Part shown: piece after piece, positions 33,181-43,623 of the stretch | Layout: each line of letters begins with the position of its first letter | Numbering within the stretch: the first letter of the stretch is position 1 | Assembly (NCBI GenBank): GCA_017607445.1 | Contig: JAEVHH010000004.1 | Span: 2,418,001-2,482,000, forward strand | Direction of reading: 5' to 3' | Source of the DNA: Histoplasma ohiense | Taxonomy: Eukaryota; Ascomycota; Eurotiomycetes; Onygenales; Ajellomycetaceae | Length of the DNA: 64,000 bases | Notes under the pieces: generated by a model | The model's input: the letters and a program-made list of their open reading frames with translations, nothing else | Databases searched by the model: none | What the model was told of the DNA's origin: nothing | Made by a program: the position numbers and the translations under genes

Positions 33181-33828
33181 CCTTATTTTCTCCTTCAGCG
33201 ACCAGTTGCGTTGTTAAAGTTTAATATTCCCTCGACTTCAAATCTACCTCGTCGGTTGCGCTACAGGGCCTTTAGCATATCGTTCCTGCGATAATATATT
33301 CTCCTTTAGCTAACAACACCATAGATCCCCGATGCTGTAACAGCGCACTACCTAACCCTCGCCGGCCTCCCACCCCCAGGAAATGGCCCAAACCATACTC
33401 CTCCGCACCTCGCCCGCCTCCTCGCCCTCGCCACACAGAAGTTCGTCGCCGATATCGCCGCGGACGCCTACCAATACTCCCGCATCCGCAGCTCGAACAC
33501 TTCCTCGAATAACCCCATGGGCGCCATAAATCTCTCCACCGGATTGGCGCACGGGCTAGCTGCTGCTGGAGGTACTGCCGGTGGTACTACGGGAGTAGGC
33601 GCAAGTGGGGGAACTGCTACAGCCGGTGGTGGCGGGGGAGGCGGAGGGGAAGGCGCAAAGGGGAAGGGAAGTGGTTCAACTGGTTTGCTTTTGGGTGTTC
33701 AGAGGCCTGGGTTTGGGGGTGGGGGACAGGGCGGACAGCAGGGGCGGACGGTGTTGACGATGGAGGATCTAGGTATGGCGGTTGCCGAGTATGGGGTGAG
33801 TGTGAAGAGGGGGGAGTTTTATCGGTGA
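32575..33828 (+). CDS. TAF10: TFIID/SAGA subunit TAF10
   Basis: TAF10 is a histone-fold subunit shared by TFIID and SAGA. Two exons (32575-33123, 33325-33828) give 350 residues. The first 160 residues are Asn/Thr/Ala-rich disorder. The TAF10 signature begins KKDTSLREFLGQMDEYAPI, at the end of exon 1, and continues in exon 2 with IPDAVTAHYLTLAGLPPP, ARLLALATQKFVADIAADAY and QYSRIR. After a glycine-rich insert of about 90 residues it finishes with GRTVLTMEDLGMAVAEYGVS and VKRGEFYR, the last helix and tail of the fold. The glycine insert splits the histone fold between helices, which is unusual in size compared with human TAF10 (218 residues). The intron contains a 31-nt T-run (33145-33175). Confidence 0.94.
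33145..33175. repeat. Poly-T tract inside TAF10 intron
   Basis: An uninterrupted run of 31 T lies 20 nt after the TAF10 donor site. Runs of this length are often mis-sized in assemblies; here it is intronic and does not affect the frame. Confidence 0.9.
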
Positions 33829-34790
33829 GGGGTTATACGGGTAGGTACTTTCATGCAGGAGGCCTTACTTATATGGCGTTTCTTAGTTGTTGGTTGGGGA
33901 TTGCGATGGGGGATGCTTATAGGTTTTTATTACCTCGTTCCGCCTTTTTTTCTTTTTTCTTTTTTCTTTCTTTTTAAACCAGGGCCAGGAATCTGGGGTG
34001 GAGTTTCGGATGTCGTTCCGGATGGGAAGGAAAAGGTGTTTTCCCGACTTATTAAGCTCATATATTATCATGTTATATCATGTCATGGCTTATCATATAT
34101 TATGTACATTTCAGATTGATTATAAAGACTAAATGAAGGGTGGCCTTTCCGTTTTTCTTCTGGAAATTAGATACAGGATAGTTGTCTATTAAGAATCAAC
34201 ATTATGGACGCCTTTTATTCCCGTAGATGTACAGAAAAGGCTAACAAGCAAGATTTATTGAAATTCTAATACAGAAAATTATATATATATATACATGTAC
34301 ATCATAGGACAGAAATGTAATATACAGATTTCTCCCCAAATGAGTATTCAAATCTGAGACGCCCCGCTCTAATCGCTCAGGAGATAGGAAATCTCAACTG
34401 GGTAGCGACTTTAAAGAGTCCGCCCTCTCACCGCTTACAAACAGACCTCCTCGCATCGTCAGCAACGACGATGAGGCATCCAGGTTTCTCTCGAAAGATC
34501 AGGGTTCGATATCGATATGTCATCCCTTCTCCCACCCAACATTTCACCTCTCCATCTCCATGACGAATAGAGAATTTGATGGGCATGCAGCAACGGCATC
34601 CGAGAGCATGACGGCTGCTGATAACGTTTATCTCCTCCTCGAGCAAAGTTGCGAAACAATCATCCTGCTCCCAAGAACACAAAAAGGCCTACATGAACCT
34701 AATAAATTCCAAAACGCAGCGATTCAGCTGCCTTTCCGCACACCATTCTTCCCCCCACGCAAACCCCCTTCGAATCTAAACTATATTCTC
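33829..34790. other. Intergenic, convergent TAF10 and uS19m 3' regions
   Basis: About 960 bp between convergent stop codons. A T-rich block lies at 33945-33975 and a (TA)n run at 34280-34294. ORFs on both strands near 34428-34871 overlap each other and show no signature. Confidence 0.5.
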
Positions 34791-35451
34791 TTAATTCTTC
34801 GAATGCTGGTATTTGAACCGCTTCCGTGTCCTAAACGAATGCATATTAAGTTCCCTGCAATTGATGTATAGGAAATAACGGCGTATAGTCATAAGAAAAG
34901 GAAGAGAAAGACAATGAAAGAAGGAAAATATATACTAGTCTAAAAAAGAAGGATTTACATACTGCGAAAACTCCCCCAACTTTCTCCCCACCATCTCATC
35001 CGTAATAAAAACCTCATTATACGTCTTGCCATTATGCACCGCAAACTTCAAGCCGACGAAATTAGGAAGGATCGTCGCGGAGCGTGCCTGAGTTTTTATC
35101 GCGGGTGTACCGGGGGGTGGAGGCATGGTTTTTGGGAGCGGGAGACTATAGGGTTGCGCATATTTAGCATTCAGAGCTTTGGGGGACATGATCAATTGCA
35201 TTCAGGATACAGAAAATAAAGAGGATACAAGAAAACGAGGGAATTCCATGTTCTTTTTGTCCTTTTAATCGCATGCTGAAGGAGAAGGAGGAGGATTGTG
35301 GGAACGGGGGACTGGAGACACGCACGGGACAATATTCGGACCTGCATATGGGAGTGTTGGTCAGAGCGGTGCGATTAATGGGGTTATATTAAAGGAGTAG
35401 GAGCTCACCCTTCCATACTGATCGCTGGAACAATGCGCGTGTAGGGAACAT
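34791..35451 (-). CDS. RSM19: Mitochondrial small ribosomal subunit protein uS19m
   Basis: This is a small-subunit head protein of the mitoribosome. Four small exons (35451-35409, 35341-35326, 35145-34963, 34830-34791) give a 93-residue protein, the normal size for the family. Exon 1 encodes MFPTRALFQRSVWKG. Exon 2, only 16 nt, encodes most of GPNIVP. Exon 3 begins with LPLPKTMPPPPGTPAIKTQ and carries the S19 core RSATILPNFVGLKFAVHNGK and VFITDEMVGRKLGEFS. Exon 4 supplies QTRKRFKYQHSKN, the basic C-terminus that contacts rRNA. Each join restores the universally conserved order (SVWKGP, P-L-P, EF-x-x-TRK). The longest single-frame ORF (34935-35201) reads through intron sequence at both ends and would be a wrong model. 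Confidence 0.95.
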
Positions 35452-36850
35452 CTTGAATCAGTCTCGTCTTGTCTTGCCCTCTTCTTGTGTGCAGCTAGCT
35501 ACTAACATTGCTTGACGTTCAACCTTCACTGGAATTTATGCGGTATCGGAAATATATTTATCCGGATAGGCCCTGACAATATATCATAATGGCTGATTCG
35601 TCTATCATGTAGTAGTAGTAGTAGTAGAAACTTCAATCGTACAAGTGGATTGAAAGCACTGGAGCGTGTCCTAGTCTGAACACCAGTGTGTAAATGAAGT
35701 CTCTCTATGCACTGATTTGAGAGAAAATCACTCTGTTGGCTTCGATACAGAGTTAGGCGTTACTCATAAACATCAGCTATCGGAGCGAGTGATGGGAAGG
35801 CACCTTATGCCCATTCCACCACATATACGCATACTTGCTCCAGACTCAAGATTGTCGATTTGGACAACGGGGGTTTCGATCACAAGCTTTAACTGAACCC
35901 CATCCGCCTTCTTTTCGACGAATTCCTTCCATTGGTGCTGTTGTGTAGGGATCAGCAGTATACTATGACTGGCTTCTCAAATATTCCAGCTCCTTGGGGA
36001 CCATTATTCTACGCAGACAGCATAGACAGATATCAAAGCGCGAGCATGACTGTTAGCTGCTCGTTTCCAGGGTTTCCCCATTCGTTCCATAGAATCAATT
36101 GAACAAGATCAAGATTGCCGTCATCATCTCGGCGCCTTACGGGGACTAACTCCAGATCCATAAGAATATAACCATACCAGGTATGATGTTGCTTCATAAA
36201 AAAATTGAGCTGTGAGAGAATTTGGCAGAATTCTTAATGGCCTGCTGACAGTGAGCTGTTTCGCAAATTGCTAGTCCATTTCCATGATGCCTTCACCTCA
36301 CCAGGTGCGCGATTCCCACTCATTATAGCAGACATCATCTCATCAAAGAATGCTGCATCAGGCTCGTGGTTGTCAAGATCCTGGGGTCTTCACACTAACG
36401 ATATATATCGATGATATATGCGATGAATATCTGTGATGATATCTAGTGATGATATCTGTGATCATATTGTTTAATAGCAATAGAATGAATATGACTTCAC
36501 ACTTTCGCTCCGTCCTGCTCCTGCTATAGAGTGTTGTGCCTGAGCTTTCCAACCCTTTGAAGAAATTAAAGATGTCTTCATCTCTGGTATTTAGAGGTTC
36601 ATTTGCCCACTCCCAGAAGGGGGTGATAGGGCAGGCTGCCCCTAGTAATTTATTATAACTATCACTTTAACATGATGAGTTATAACTAGATATCTAATTT
36701 TATAACTGTTAATAATAAGTTATTTCGAAAACATTATTATTTTCTAATATTCTTCTAATATTTTATGTTATGATTACTAATATGCTTGATTTTTTATAAG
36801 CTTTTTCATCGAAAAGTATTCGAATGCTATTCGAACTGTAAAAGGCTTTG
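35452..36850. other. Intergenic with AT-rich repeat remnants
   Basis: About 1.4 kb separates the uS19m start from the ARG82 stop. It contains a (TAG)n microsatellite at 35613-35628. Near 36400-36460 there are repeated GATGATATCT-type units. At 36640-36780 lies a very AT-rich block with three copies of TTATAACT. No gene is supported. The AT-rich block could be a decayed element. Confidence 0.5.
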
Positions 36851-38402
36851 TTAAGCTTCTGCAAGCTCATCCATGATGCTGACCAAGTTTCGAATGCCGA
36901 GTACTGCGTTTTCATCGGGGCCCTGCCCAGGAGTCCATTGTGCATGCGCAAAATCGATTAAGCGGATATCATGGACCTTGTGTGGTATTTCGTCCTCGTC
37001 TTCGTCTTCATCCTCGCCGCCTTCGATGTCGAAATCAATATCCCCAAGGTTGTTAGGGCTGATATCGAGTTTAATTCCGCTTTGAGTGATCGATTCTCCA
37101 TCCACCTTCACATCGACGATCTGCAAGGTTGAGGACCCTTCAGGCAACTCTACATCGTATTCCGATTCCGATTCCGATTCCGATTCCAGTCGGTCGTCGG
37201 CTTTGCTATCATTATTTCCTTGTTCTTTGGTATCGGCCTCTTTGACGAGAGCTTCCTCTAACGCTTCTGGATCCCCTTCGTAGACAATCAAAACGCTGGC
37301 GGAGTACATTCTGCTTTCCTCCACCTCAAGAACTGCCAGCATCGCGCGTAAGCTTTCTGCTATTCTATTGGCAATTAATTTCGACCGATCGAATTTACCC
37401 GCCTTGGCGCCAGCGAGGAATGTCTTGAAGCCTTCCTTGACATTGTCCGCGTTGAATGAGCGGCCATACCATTTGTCATATCGTCTGTATCCATCAACGG
37501 TCTCGACCACGATTTGTTTCGATATAATGATGTCGTGAGTTTTTGTTTGCGTAGTTCCGAGCACTTTTTCTTCCTTCTCCGCACTCTCGCCAACCCATAT
37601 CTTCATGCCGGCGATGCGGAATCCTAACACAGCACTCGTAGTTTCCAGTGACACCTGATCCAATTTAGCTCTCTTTGCAGGTGTAGCATCATCCGCCCAG
37701 AGTCTGGCGCCAAGTTTTACATCCAAGACGCTTGGACGCTTAAAACCTGCTGCCACGTTCTCAAGGACTATCGATACACTGCTGTTGATCTTCTTTCCCT
37801 GGGAAGGAAACCATTCTGGCTCTTTATGCGTGGCAACGGGAACCGGTACTGTAACAAGATTAGAGGTTCTACTGAGCTCCGGAGTCACGGGCGTATCGGT
37901 ACTGGAGGACGAGGACACTAAAGGGTCTACGGCGGCAGTAGCCACGGAGGTCCTGGTTTCGCTTATTGGGATTTCTAGGACATCTGGAGCGGTAGCGCTA
38001 GACAAAGTTCCAATGAATCTGGGCATAAATTGCTGGAAGCCAGGATGGTGGAGGCTAGACTCGTAGAATTCAATTTCTTGGGGAGTGCAAGGTTTTGCGA
38101 TCAATGACCCTGAAGGATTGCAGAGCACGCCATCACTGTGAGATACAGGAGATTTGAGTCAGTTCCCGAGTTTTCAATATGTACATAGATGTATATGTGT
38201 ATATTCGTTGATATGTGAGTTTCCTCATTAAATGCATAAAGAACCTAGCCACCGGATACAAACGGTGAGGAACGCAGTGGATGGAGCGAGAATGCAGATG
38301 GAGAAAATCTTACTGTCCAGCAGCGGCGTGACCAAATGCAACGAAGGTACCTTCGTCGAGTTTCCGGGCCTTGCGATTCTCAGGCACGGAGGTGGAGGGC
38401 AT
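36851..38402 (-). CDS. ARG82: Inositol polyphosphate multikinase (Arg82/IPMK)
   Basis: It phosphorylates InsP3/InsP4 to InsP5 in the nucleus; the yeast orthologue also supports arginine-responsive transcription. Two exons (38402-38314, 38135-36851) give 457 residues. Exon 1 encodes MPSTSVPENRKARKLDEGT and FVAFGHAAAG, and the join gives HDGVLCNPSGSLIAKP, the N-lobe with its glycine-rich turn. The family signature PxxxDxKxG is PSVLDVKLG (about residues 164-172), followed by TSAVLGFRIAGMKIW. The catalytic C-lobe motif is LIDFAHAQWTPGQGPDENAV near the C-terminus, preceded by an acidic Glu/Asp-rich loop, as in yeast Arg82. A second acidic/Ser run (residues about 345-360) is unusual but in frame. 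The upstream ATG and intron are required: the ORF alone would lack the N-lobe start. Confidence 0.95.
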
Positions 38403-39503
38403 GATAAGACGCGATAAACCAACCCGATATCACCGGTGTCTCGATGATTATTTAAAATAAATAGGGCTAGCTTCACAGATTGGAGGGAAGGAGAGGTGGG
38501 GGAATTAAAGGAGAGAGGGGATGTCACAGGAAGGCTGTCAACGCATTCTGGGAGAATCAACAACAAGCAGCAGAAGGCCACAAAAGGAGAGAAGAGTGTT
38601 GCAAGTCCGACAAGCAAAGAGAAGAAAAAGGAGCGGAGGAGACCTCGAGGCGGGGGTGCTGGGCTTGTAAGGAGAGGAGTATTATAAAGGTTGCCCACAC
38701 ACGGGAAGCGGGTTGGCTTATTTATCATGAGGCGCCAACTTCCCACAACACCAACATAATAAGTTACTATGCTACAACCCGTCTCGCGATTATTCTTCCT
38801 CACACCGCAAGAAATGGCTATGGGCGTGGATCGGTATTCTTGAAAGTTTGCAGTTAAATATTGCACAGTTAATAGAGTCGTTTGTACGAAGATAGAGTTA
38901 AAAGAACTAAAGTCAGACACTTAGGCATTTAATATATGTCAATACTGACTGGTGCATCCGCCATAGAATAAATATATTCCGTAGAGGAAATCAGACATGG
39001 TCATTTCACTTAACCCCACACAACGTACGCCTGCAACTGTCTGGGTGCTATGGCAAGCCAGGCGTGTTTTTACACTTCATGAAATGTAAACGCCATGGTA
39101 TAGAAATAATTAAATCCCCCGAGGAGTGCCACACCATTTGCCAATGGACCTTTTTACATTCATTCGCTTGGCCTTTGCTTTCGACCCGGGCCCCTCTTTT
39201 CCATCAAAAAATTATCGTAGCCGATCTAAACATTGTTAGTGAGCAAAGTTGATCATTGAATCGTTGGGCGAGAAACCTGTGAACTCACTCAATGACTCCA
39301 TGGTTGGATAGAGGCATTCAAGGTTACCAATGGATCATCCATGATGCAAGTCTCCATTGAAATGTTGTTCCACCGACTATGACAAGCCTATCAAGTGTCG
39401 CGGAATCCTGGATTGGGCTCGCAACCCCATTGAATATGAGGACATTGTGTTGAAGCTGGTACGCTAGACACTATCTCTTTACCCAAAAGAACTCAGATTG
39501 TGA

Positions 39504-39541
<38 letters not shown>

Positions 39542-40837
39542 GCTCATCTTTGTTCGCGAGAGGAAAATCTAATAACCTACTTTCTGTAGATCTGGACTGG
39601 GCACTGGCCATATCCACTAGATATATTTCTACCATAAACTCAAAAAGCACGAGAGGATACCGAAAACTCATTTTATTTTCACGAGGCCCCTGCTTTGGGC
39701 TGTCTCAATAGCATTGTGGAATGAATGGCACATGGGCAGTAAAATGGTATGGGTGAATTAAACTAAATGACGATCAATCCAAGGCCTCACATTAAAAAGC
39801 ACCAACATTTTCTATTGATGGGCTATCGTCAAAGACTTGATCTTTGAGAAGTCAGCGTAAAGCGAAAATGCACACAAATTTTGCTTTGGCCTGACGATAT
39901 CATGAAGAAATAATACAGCACGCAGTTGTCAATGTGCTTGAGATATATCTCCAAATGTATCTGCCCTGTTTGTAGGTCGCAACGTAGGATGTTTTTGCTT
40001 TGGTCTATTTCATGAGAGGGGTTTTCGGACTGGCATATAGCTGAATAGTATCAAAACTCACAAAATTTCTAGATTTTATCCTTGTAGAGGAAGTGGAGGC
40101 TATGAGAAAATACCAAACTGTCTAAATAAAGCGGGAAAGGTTAAAATCTTAGTAGCAGTGCTAAACCCCATGTTAGCCTTCTCACTAAACATGTCCCAAC
40201 ATCTATTATATAATCAAGGGTCCAGCTTGCTTCCTCTTGAGAGGGACACTCCATAATACTAGGAACGGATGATCATCGGCTTGAGAGAGGTAAAATACTC
40301 TCACGTCCTTGATCCTGAGTGAACAGGTGATCTTTTAGATTTCTACCTCAGTATCTGGATTCCAGCAGTAAGTTGCTGCAAATTTCCATATGCATGGATT
40401 ACTTCCCCTCTCTGAAATGGCAATTCTTTCATTTCTAGCTTTATTCCATATGACATTGGGGCAAACTACCTACAATCCAGGAGGCATAGTTGTATATCTG
40501 CATGCTTCTCGTAAATTGGTTGGGCATGCATGGGGCCATTCTGTTTATGCCATGTCTGACATTCCACTGTACTTTGAATAGCTCTGGCAAGTTGGAAAAA
40601 TAATACTTCATGGGAGTATTTGCTCGAGCAAGGCATGTGAGGGCAATCCATTCTCCAATCTACTTTCTTCACCTCCACGAAGGTCTACGTCATCACATCC
40701 TTGCTCTGCCGTAGAGACGATAACCTGCAATCATAGTTGCTAGTTATCTAATCCTAGCGTTACCCTATATCTACAGTTATTTCTCTCAGTTGCCTTCCGT
40801 TTACCTCCTTTTAAAAATACGGCGTGTGTATCTCGCC
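38403..40837. other. Gene-empty divergent region, ARG82 / arb1
   Basis: This 2.4-kb stretch separates two divergent start codons. The first 400 bp are purine-rich on the plus strand (ARG82 leader). A 35-nt T-run lies at 39506-39540. The 63-codon ORF at 40390-40581 contains an internal signal-peptide-like start (MAILSFLALFHMTLG) but no further evidence. No repeat family or RNA gene was recognised. Confidence 0.45.
39506..39540. repeat. Poly-T tract, 35 nt
   Basis: An uninterrupted run of 35 T lies in otherwise ordinary intergenic DNA. It is the longest homopolymer in the window. It could mark the A-tail of an old retrotransposed sequence on the minus strand, but no such sequence is recognisable beside it. 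Confidence 0.9.
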
Positions 40838-42636
40838 ATGGAGATCCCAACCGCAGCGCTTCCGTTCCGTGACAAACCAGCGCAGGTTGGTGCGGATGGC
40901 CAGCTGGATGTCAAAGCTGATGACCAGGCAATTGCCCAGATGGCTCGTTCTGGTACCGACAATAATAACGACGCGAATATGGACGAGTGTGTCACTACGA
41001 AAAATGACGAACAGGAACCCAGTACGATTGAGGAAACAACTGAGGCCCCAGATCCAAAGAAAAGTAAGAAGAAAAAGAGGACCAAGAAGTCGAGAGGAAA
41101 AAATAAGGTGGGTGCCACACTCTTGCGCGTTTCGAATATGTCCATGCGATGAGTAACAATACATCCTTTGGTGACATTAGGGATCAGGATTCGAGGAGTA
41201 TGCTGCCGATGGCCCTATCACTGTTGCTGAATATGAGGAAAACAAAAATCGTTACGATAGGTGAGATGCTCCTAGATCTCAGTGGTTAAGGCATTTCGGA
41301 ATTGACAAACATGTTATTCTTATCAGGTCCCTCCCTGCCAAACAGTACGTCGTTTATTCGCAACTAGGCTAGACTGAATTTCTTTACTCAAATTTCAAAA
41401 CAGGCGCCTCGAGACAGCCATTCAACGGTTCCAGGCAAAAAGGAGCATGGACATTGACCGCAGAAACGTATTCACAAAATACATGTCATATGGAGGTGTA
41501 GACGTTGGGCCGAAAATGTTTGAAGGCAACGACCAACGGGATCTCATGGACATGGACTCCGAGGACATTCTAACTGCCGCAGCGCAAGCCTCAGTCCCGG
41601 AAAATCGCGTTGGTTGGGATGTGAATTTTGAAGCTGTTGCAAAAGGCTTTCTGTACGTTCAAAGCCCAACTTTGCCTTTTTTTCTCGCCTTTCGTTCACG
41701 TATTATCCTCCTGACAGGCTCCTCTCTCCCAGGTCGTCCGTCCTACCTCTGCACATCGGCTTAGAAACGGAAGCACTCGTCGAGATGGCCACCGGAACAA
41801 TCAGAAACTTTCTAAATTACATTCTCTTACACGATGTCTGCCCTGAATATACTGAGAATATCCTAGCCGCACGTGCGGTCTGCGACGTCGCCAAGGTAGA
41901 ACTCTGGAAAGCCCAACAAGCGAACTGCTGGGCACCGGGAAATTTCAACATGGCCTGTTCAACCTTGTTTGGTGGACACTTCTACGGTTTCTACACCGGA
42001 GACCAGGCATGGAGCAAAGAAGCCGGTGCCGAGGGCATGGCAGACAGCGTTGCACGCAAGGTAGTCAAATTTGCTATTGCTGGGGTCGGGAGCTACGAGC
42101 AAGCTGTCCGCTTCCGCAGCCTGGTTAACGCCAATGAATTGAAAGCTACTTGTGTGAATGAAACTGGGTTTGAGGTTATCGCCATTACACCTGTGAACAA
42201 CGACGTGCGGGATTTCTACAAGCAGTATGCTCCGGATCTCCAGCCGGTTGGCAAACTTCGAGCAAAGCCGTGGCGCAACCCTGGGTTGCCCGCGGAGGAT
42301 CTACCCCCCAACCAAAATTATGGCGCATACCATTCACTTCCGTTTTCAGCTATTGATGAGTATGAATTTTTCGTAGAGGAGAGCATGCTGAAGTTCTGTT
42401 TCGCGGGGATGAAAGTTGAAACCTCGGTATGGGAATTGAACTGTGGTTTTCAATACTTTGATAATGTTATGGCCGTTTATTGCTCCTTTTACACCATATT
42501 GCTGAATGAGAATATGATTGGGTGGAAGGAACCGAGGGACCTTAGAAGTGATGTTATTGTACCGCATAATTCAGAAGCAGAAACACAGATTGGTGGTGGA
42601 GATGAGGGCCAGGTAAGGGCTGAGGAAGATGACTAG
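40838..42636 (+). CDS. arb1: Argonaute siRNA chaperone complex subunit Arb1
   Basis: In fission yeast Arb1 holds Argonaute in the duplex-siRNA-loaded ARC complex and is needed for RNAi heterochromatin. Five exons (40838-41107, 41181-41260, 41327-41344, 41404-41652, 41733-42636) give 506 residues; exon 3 is only 18 nt. The N-terminus is acidic, then a Lys-rich block (KKSKKKKRTKKSRGK) precedes the family core: GSGFEEYAADGPITVAEYEE, LETAIQRFQAKRSMD and KYMSYGGVDVGPKMF. Then come WDVNFEAVAKGFLSSVLPLH, IRNFLNYILLHDVCPEYTEN, and ACSTLFGGHFYGFYTGDQAW. The C-terminal block includes YEFFVEESMLKFCFAGMKVE and GFQYFDNVMAVYCSFYTILL. All four junctions restore the family sequence. A 32-nt T-run begins 9 nt after the stop, followed by the repeat-rich region. 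Confidence 0.93.
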
Positions 42637-42642
42637 TGAGCG

Positions 42643-42677
<35 letters not shown>

Positions 42678-42841
42678 CAAACCAACATCCCACGAGAATG
42701 CAGTCAATATACCCCAGGCGCTTAGGAGTAAATAAATTATACCTAAAACTAGAATACTTAGGAAGAGAGACGGAATATATCCGCGTTTGAAATCAATCGA
42801 ACAACTCGTATTTCTCAGCTTTCACATCAAGGTAGCGAAAT

Positions 42842-43473
42842 TGTGACGGGTTAGCACCCGTTAGCAATTAACTTACGCAACCAACTCCCCTCCTGCACCC
42901 GCTTGTTCCTGGTCATTGTGATCTCGTGTAACCCTCGATGTTCTTCCGCTCCGTGCCCTGCGCTCACATAGTCTCTAACAATTCTTCTGCATAGCTCTTA
43001 ACATTCTCCCACTCCATGCTCTGCACTTGTATAGTCTCTAACAATTCTTCCGCATAGCCCTCAATGATTCTCTCCCCCCACACTTCATGCTTGTGTAGTT
43101 TCTAACAATTCTTCTGTGTAGCTCTCAATGATTCTTCCACCCCATGCTCTGCACTTGTGTAGTTTCTAATGATTCTTCTGTGTAGTTCTTAACATTCTTT
43201 CACTCCATGCTCCACTGTGGAGCAGCTTCTGATATTCTTCCACCTCAAATTTCCCTCTATAAGAACCCTCTTCATACAACCTTTTCTTCTGATTTCTTTT
43301 CTCTTTCTTTTCTTAATCAATTCATAATCTGTATTAGAATAGTGCTAGATTGTTAATCAAAGTACATCTGTTATATTACAAATTGATTCTTCTGTATTTA
43401 AGATCTGAGTGCCTCATTATTAGTTCTTACATTCAAGTGCATTGTTTACAGATCTGAGTGTCTAGTTGTTACA
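42842..43473 (+). mobile_element. LTR-like repeat, copy A
   Basis: A block bounded by TGTGACGGGTTAGC at the left and GTTGTTACA at the right (TG...CA ends, about 632 bp). It is homologous to sequence at about 48317-48750. Inside are the five 63-bp tandem units, a TATA-like CTATAAGAACC near 43257-43267, and a pyrimidine-rich stretch. Near the right end GATCTGAGTG occurs twice. The ends, TATA box and dispersed copies fit a solo LTR of a retrotransposon. I see no primer-binding site after the right end and no clear target-site duplication, so the class is not proven. Confidence 0.6.
42932..43246 (+). repeat. Five tandem 63-bp units inside LTR-like copy A
   Basis: Five consecutive units share the pattern CTCTTAACATTC, then CACTCCATGCTCTGCACTTG, then TAGTCTCTAACAATTCTTC, ending GCATAG or GTGTAG. 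The complete unit I counted is 63 bp. The last unit is truncated and passes into the TATA-box segment. Units differ mostly by transitions. The tandem array probably expanded within this copy. Confidence 0.8.
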
Positions 43474-43518
43474 AGAGATCTCTCATGAGCTCAAATGCCC
43501 CTATCATTAGTTATAGAT

Positions 43519-43623
43519 GGGTCGGGTTACGGCGTGTTCAAACCCGACCCTCACAATAACCAGGTTATATGCGGAGGTGCAGTCACTCAGCCATCAACAC
43601 CACTGCATATAACCTGGTTATTG
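43519..43623. repeat. Two adjacent perfect hairpins
   Basis: The first stem pairs GGGTCGGGTT (43519-43528) with AACCCGACCC (43541-43550), a 10-bp stem with a 12-nt loop. The second stem pairs 19 nt at 43554-43572 with 43605-43623 (arm GCATATAACCTGGTTATTG) around a 32-nt loop. Each long arm also contains the internal palindrome ATAACC-A-GGTTAT. They lie 45 bp past the right end of LTR-like copy A. Confidence 0.85.

Noticed and set aside
34500..34515. GGTTCGA-like tRNA B-box
   Set aside because: No matching A-box or cloverleaf upstream; the same holds for similar hits near 59345 and 58613.
34935..35201. 88-residue single-frame reading of the uS19m gene
   Set aside because: Its first 12-14 and last 8 residues are intron sequence; the four-exon model restores family motifs.
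40390..40581. Possible small secreted peptide (MAILSFLALFHMTLG start)
   Set aside because: Only 63 codons, no Cys pattern or repeat, no transcript evidence; kept only as a note in the gap entry.
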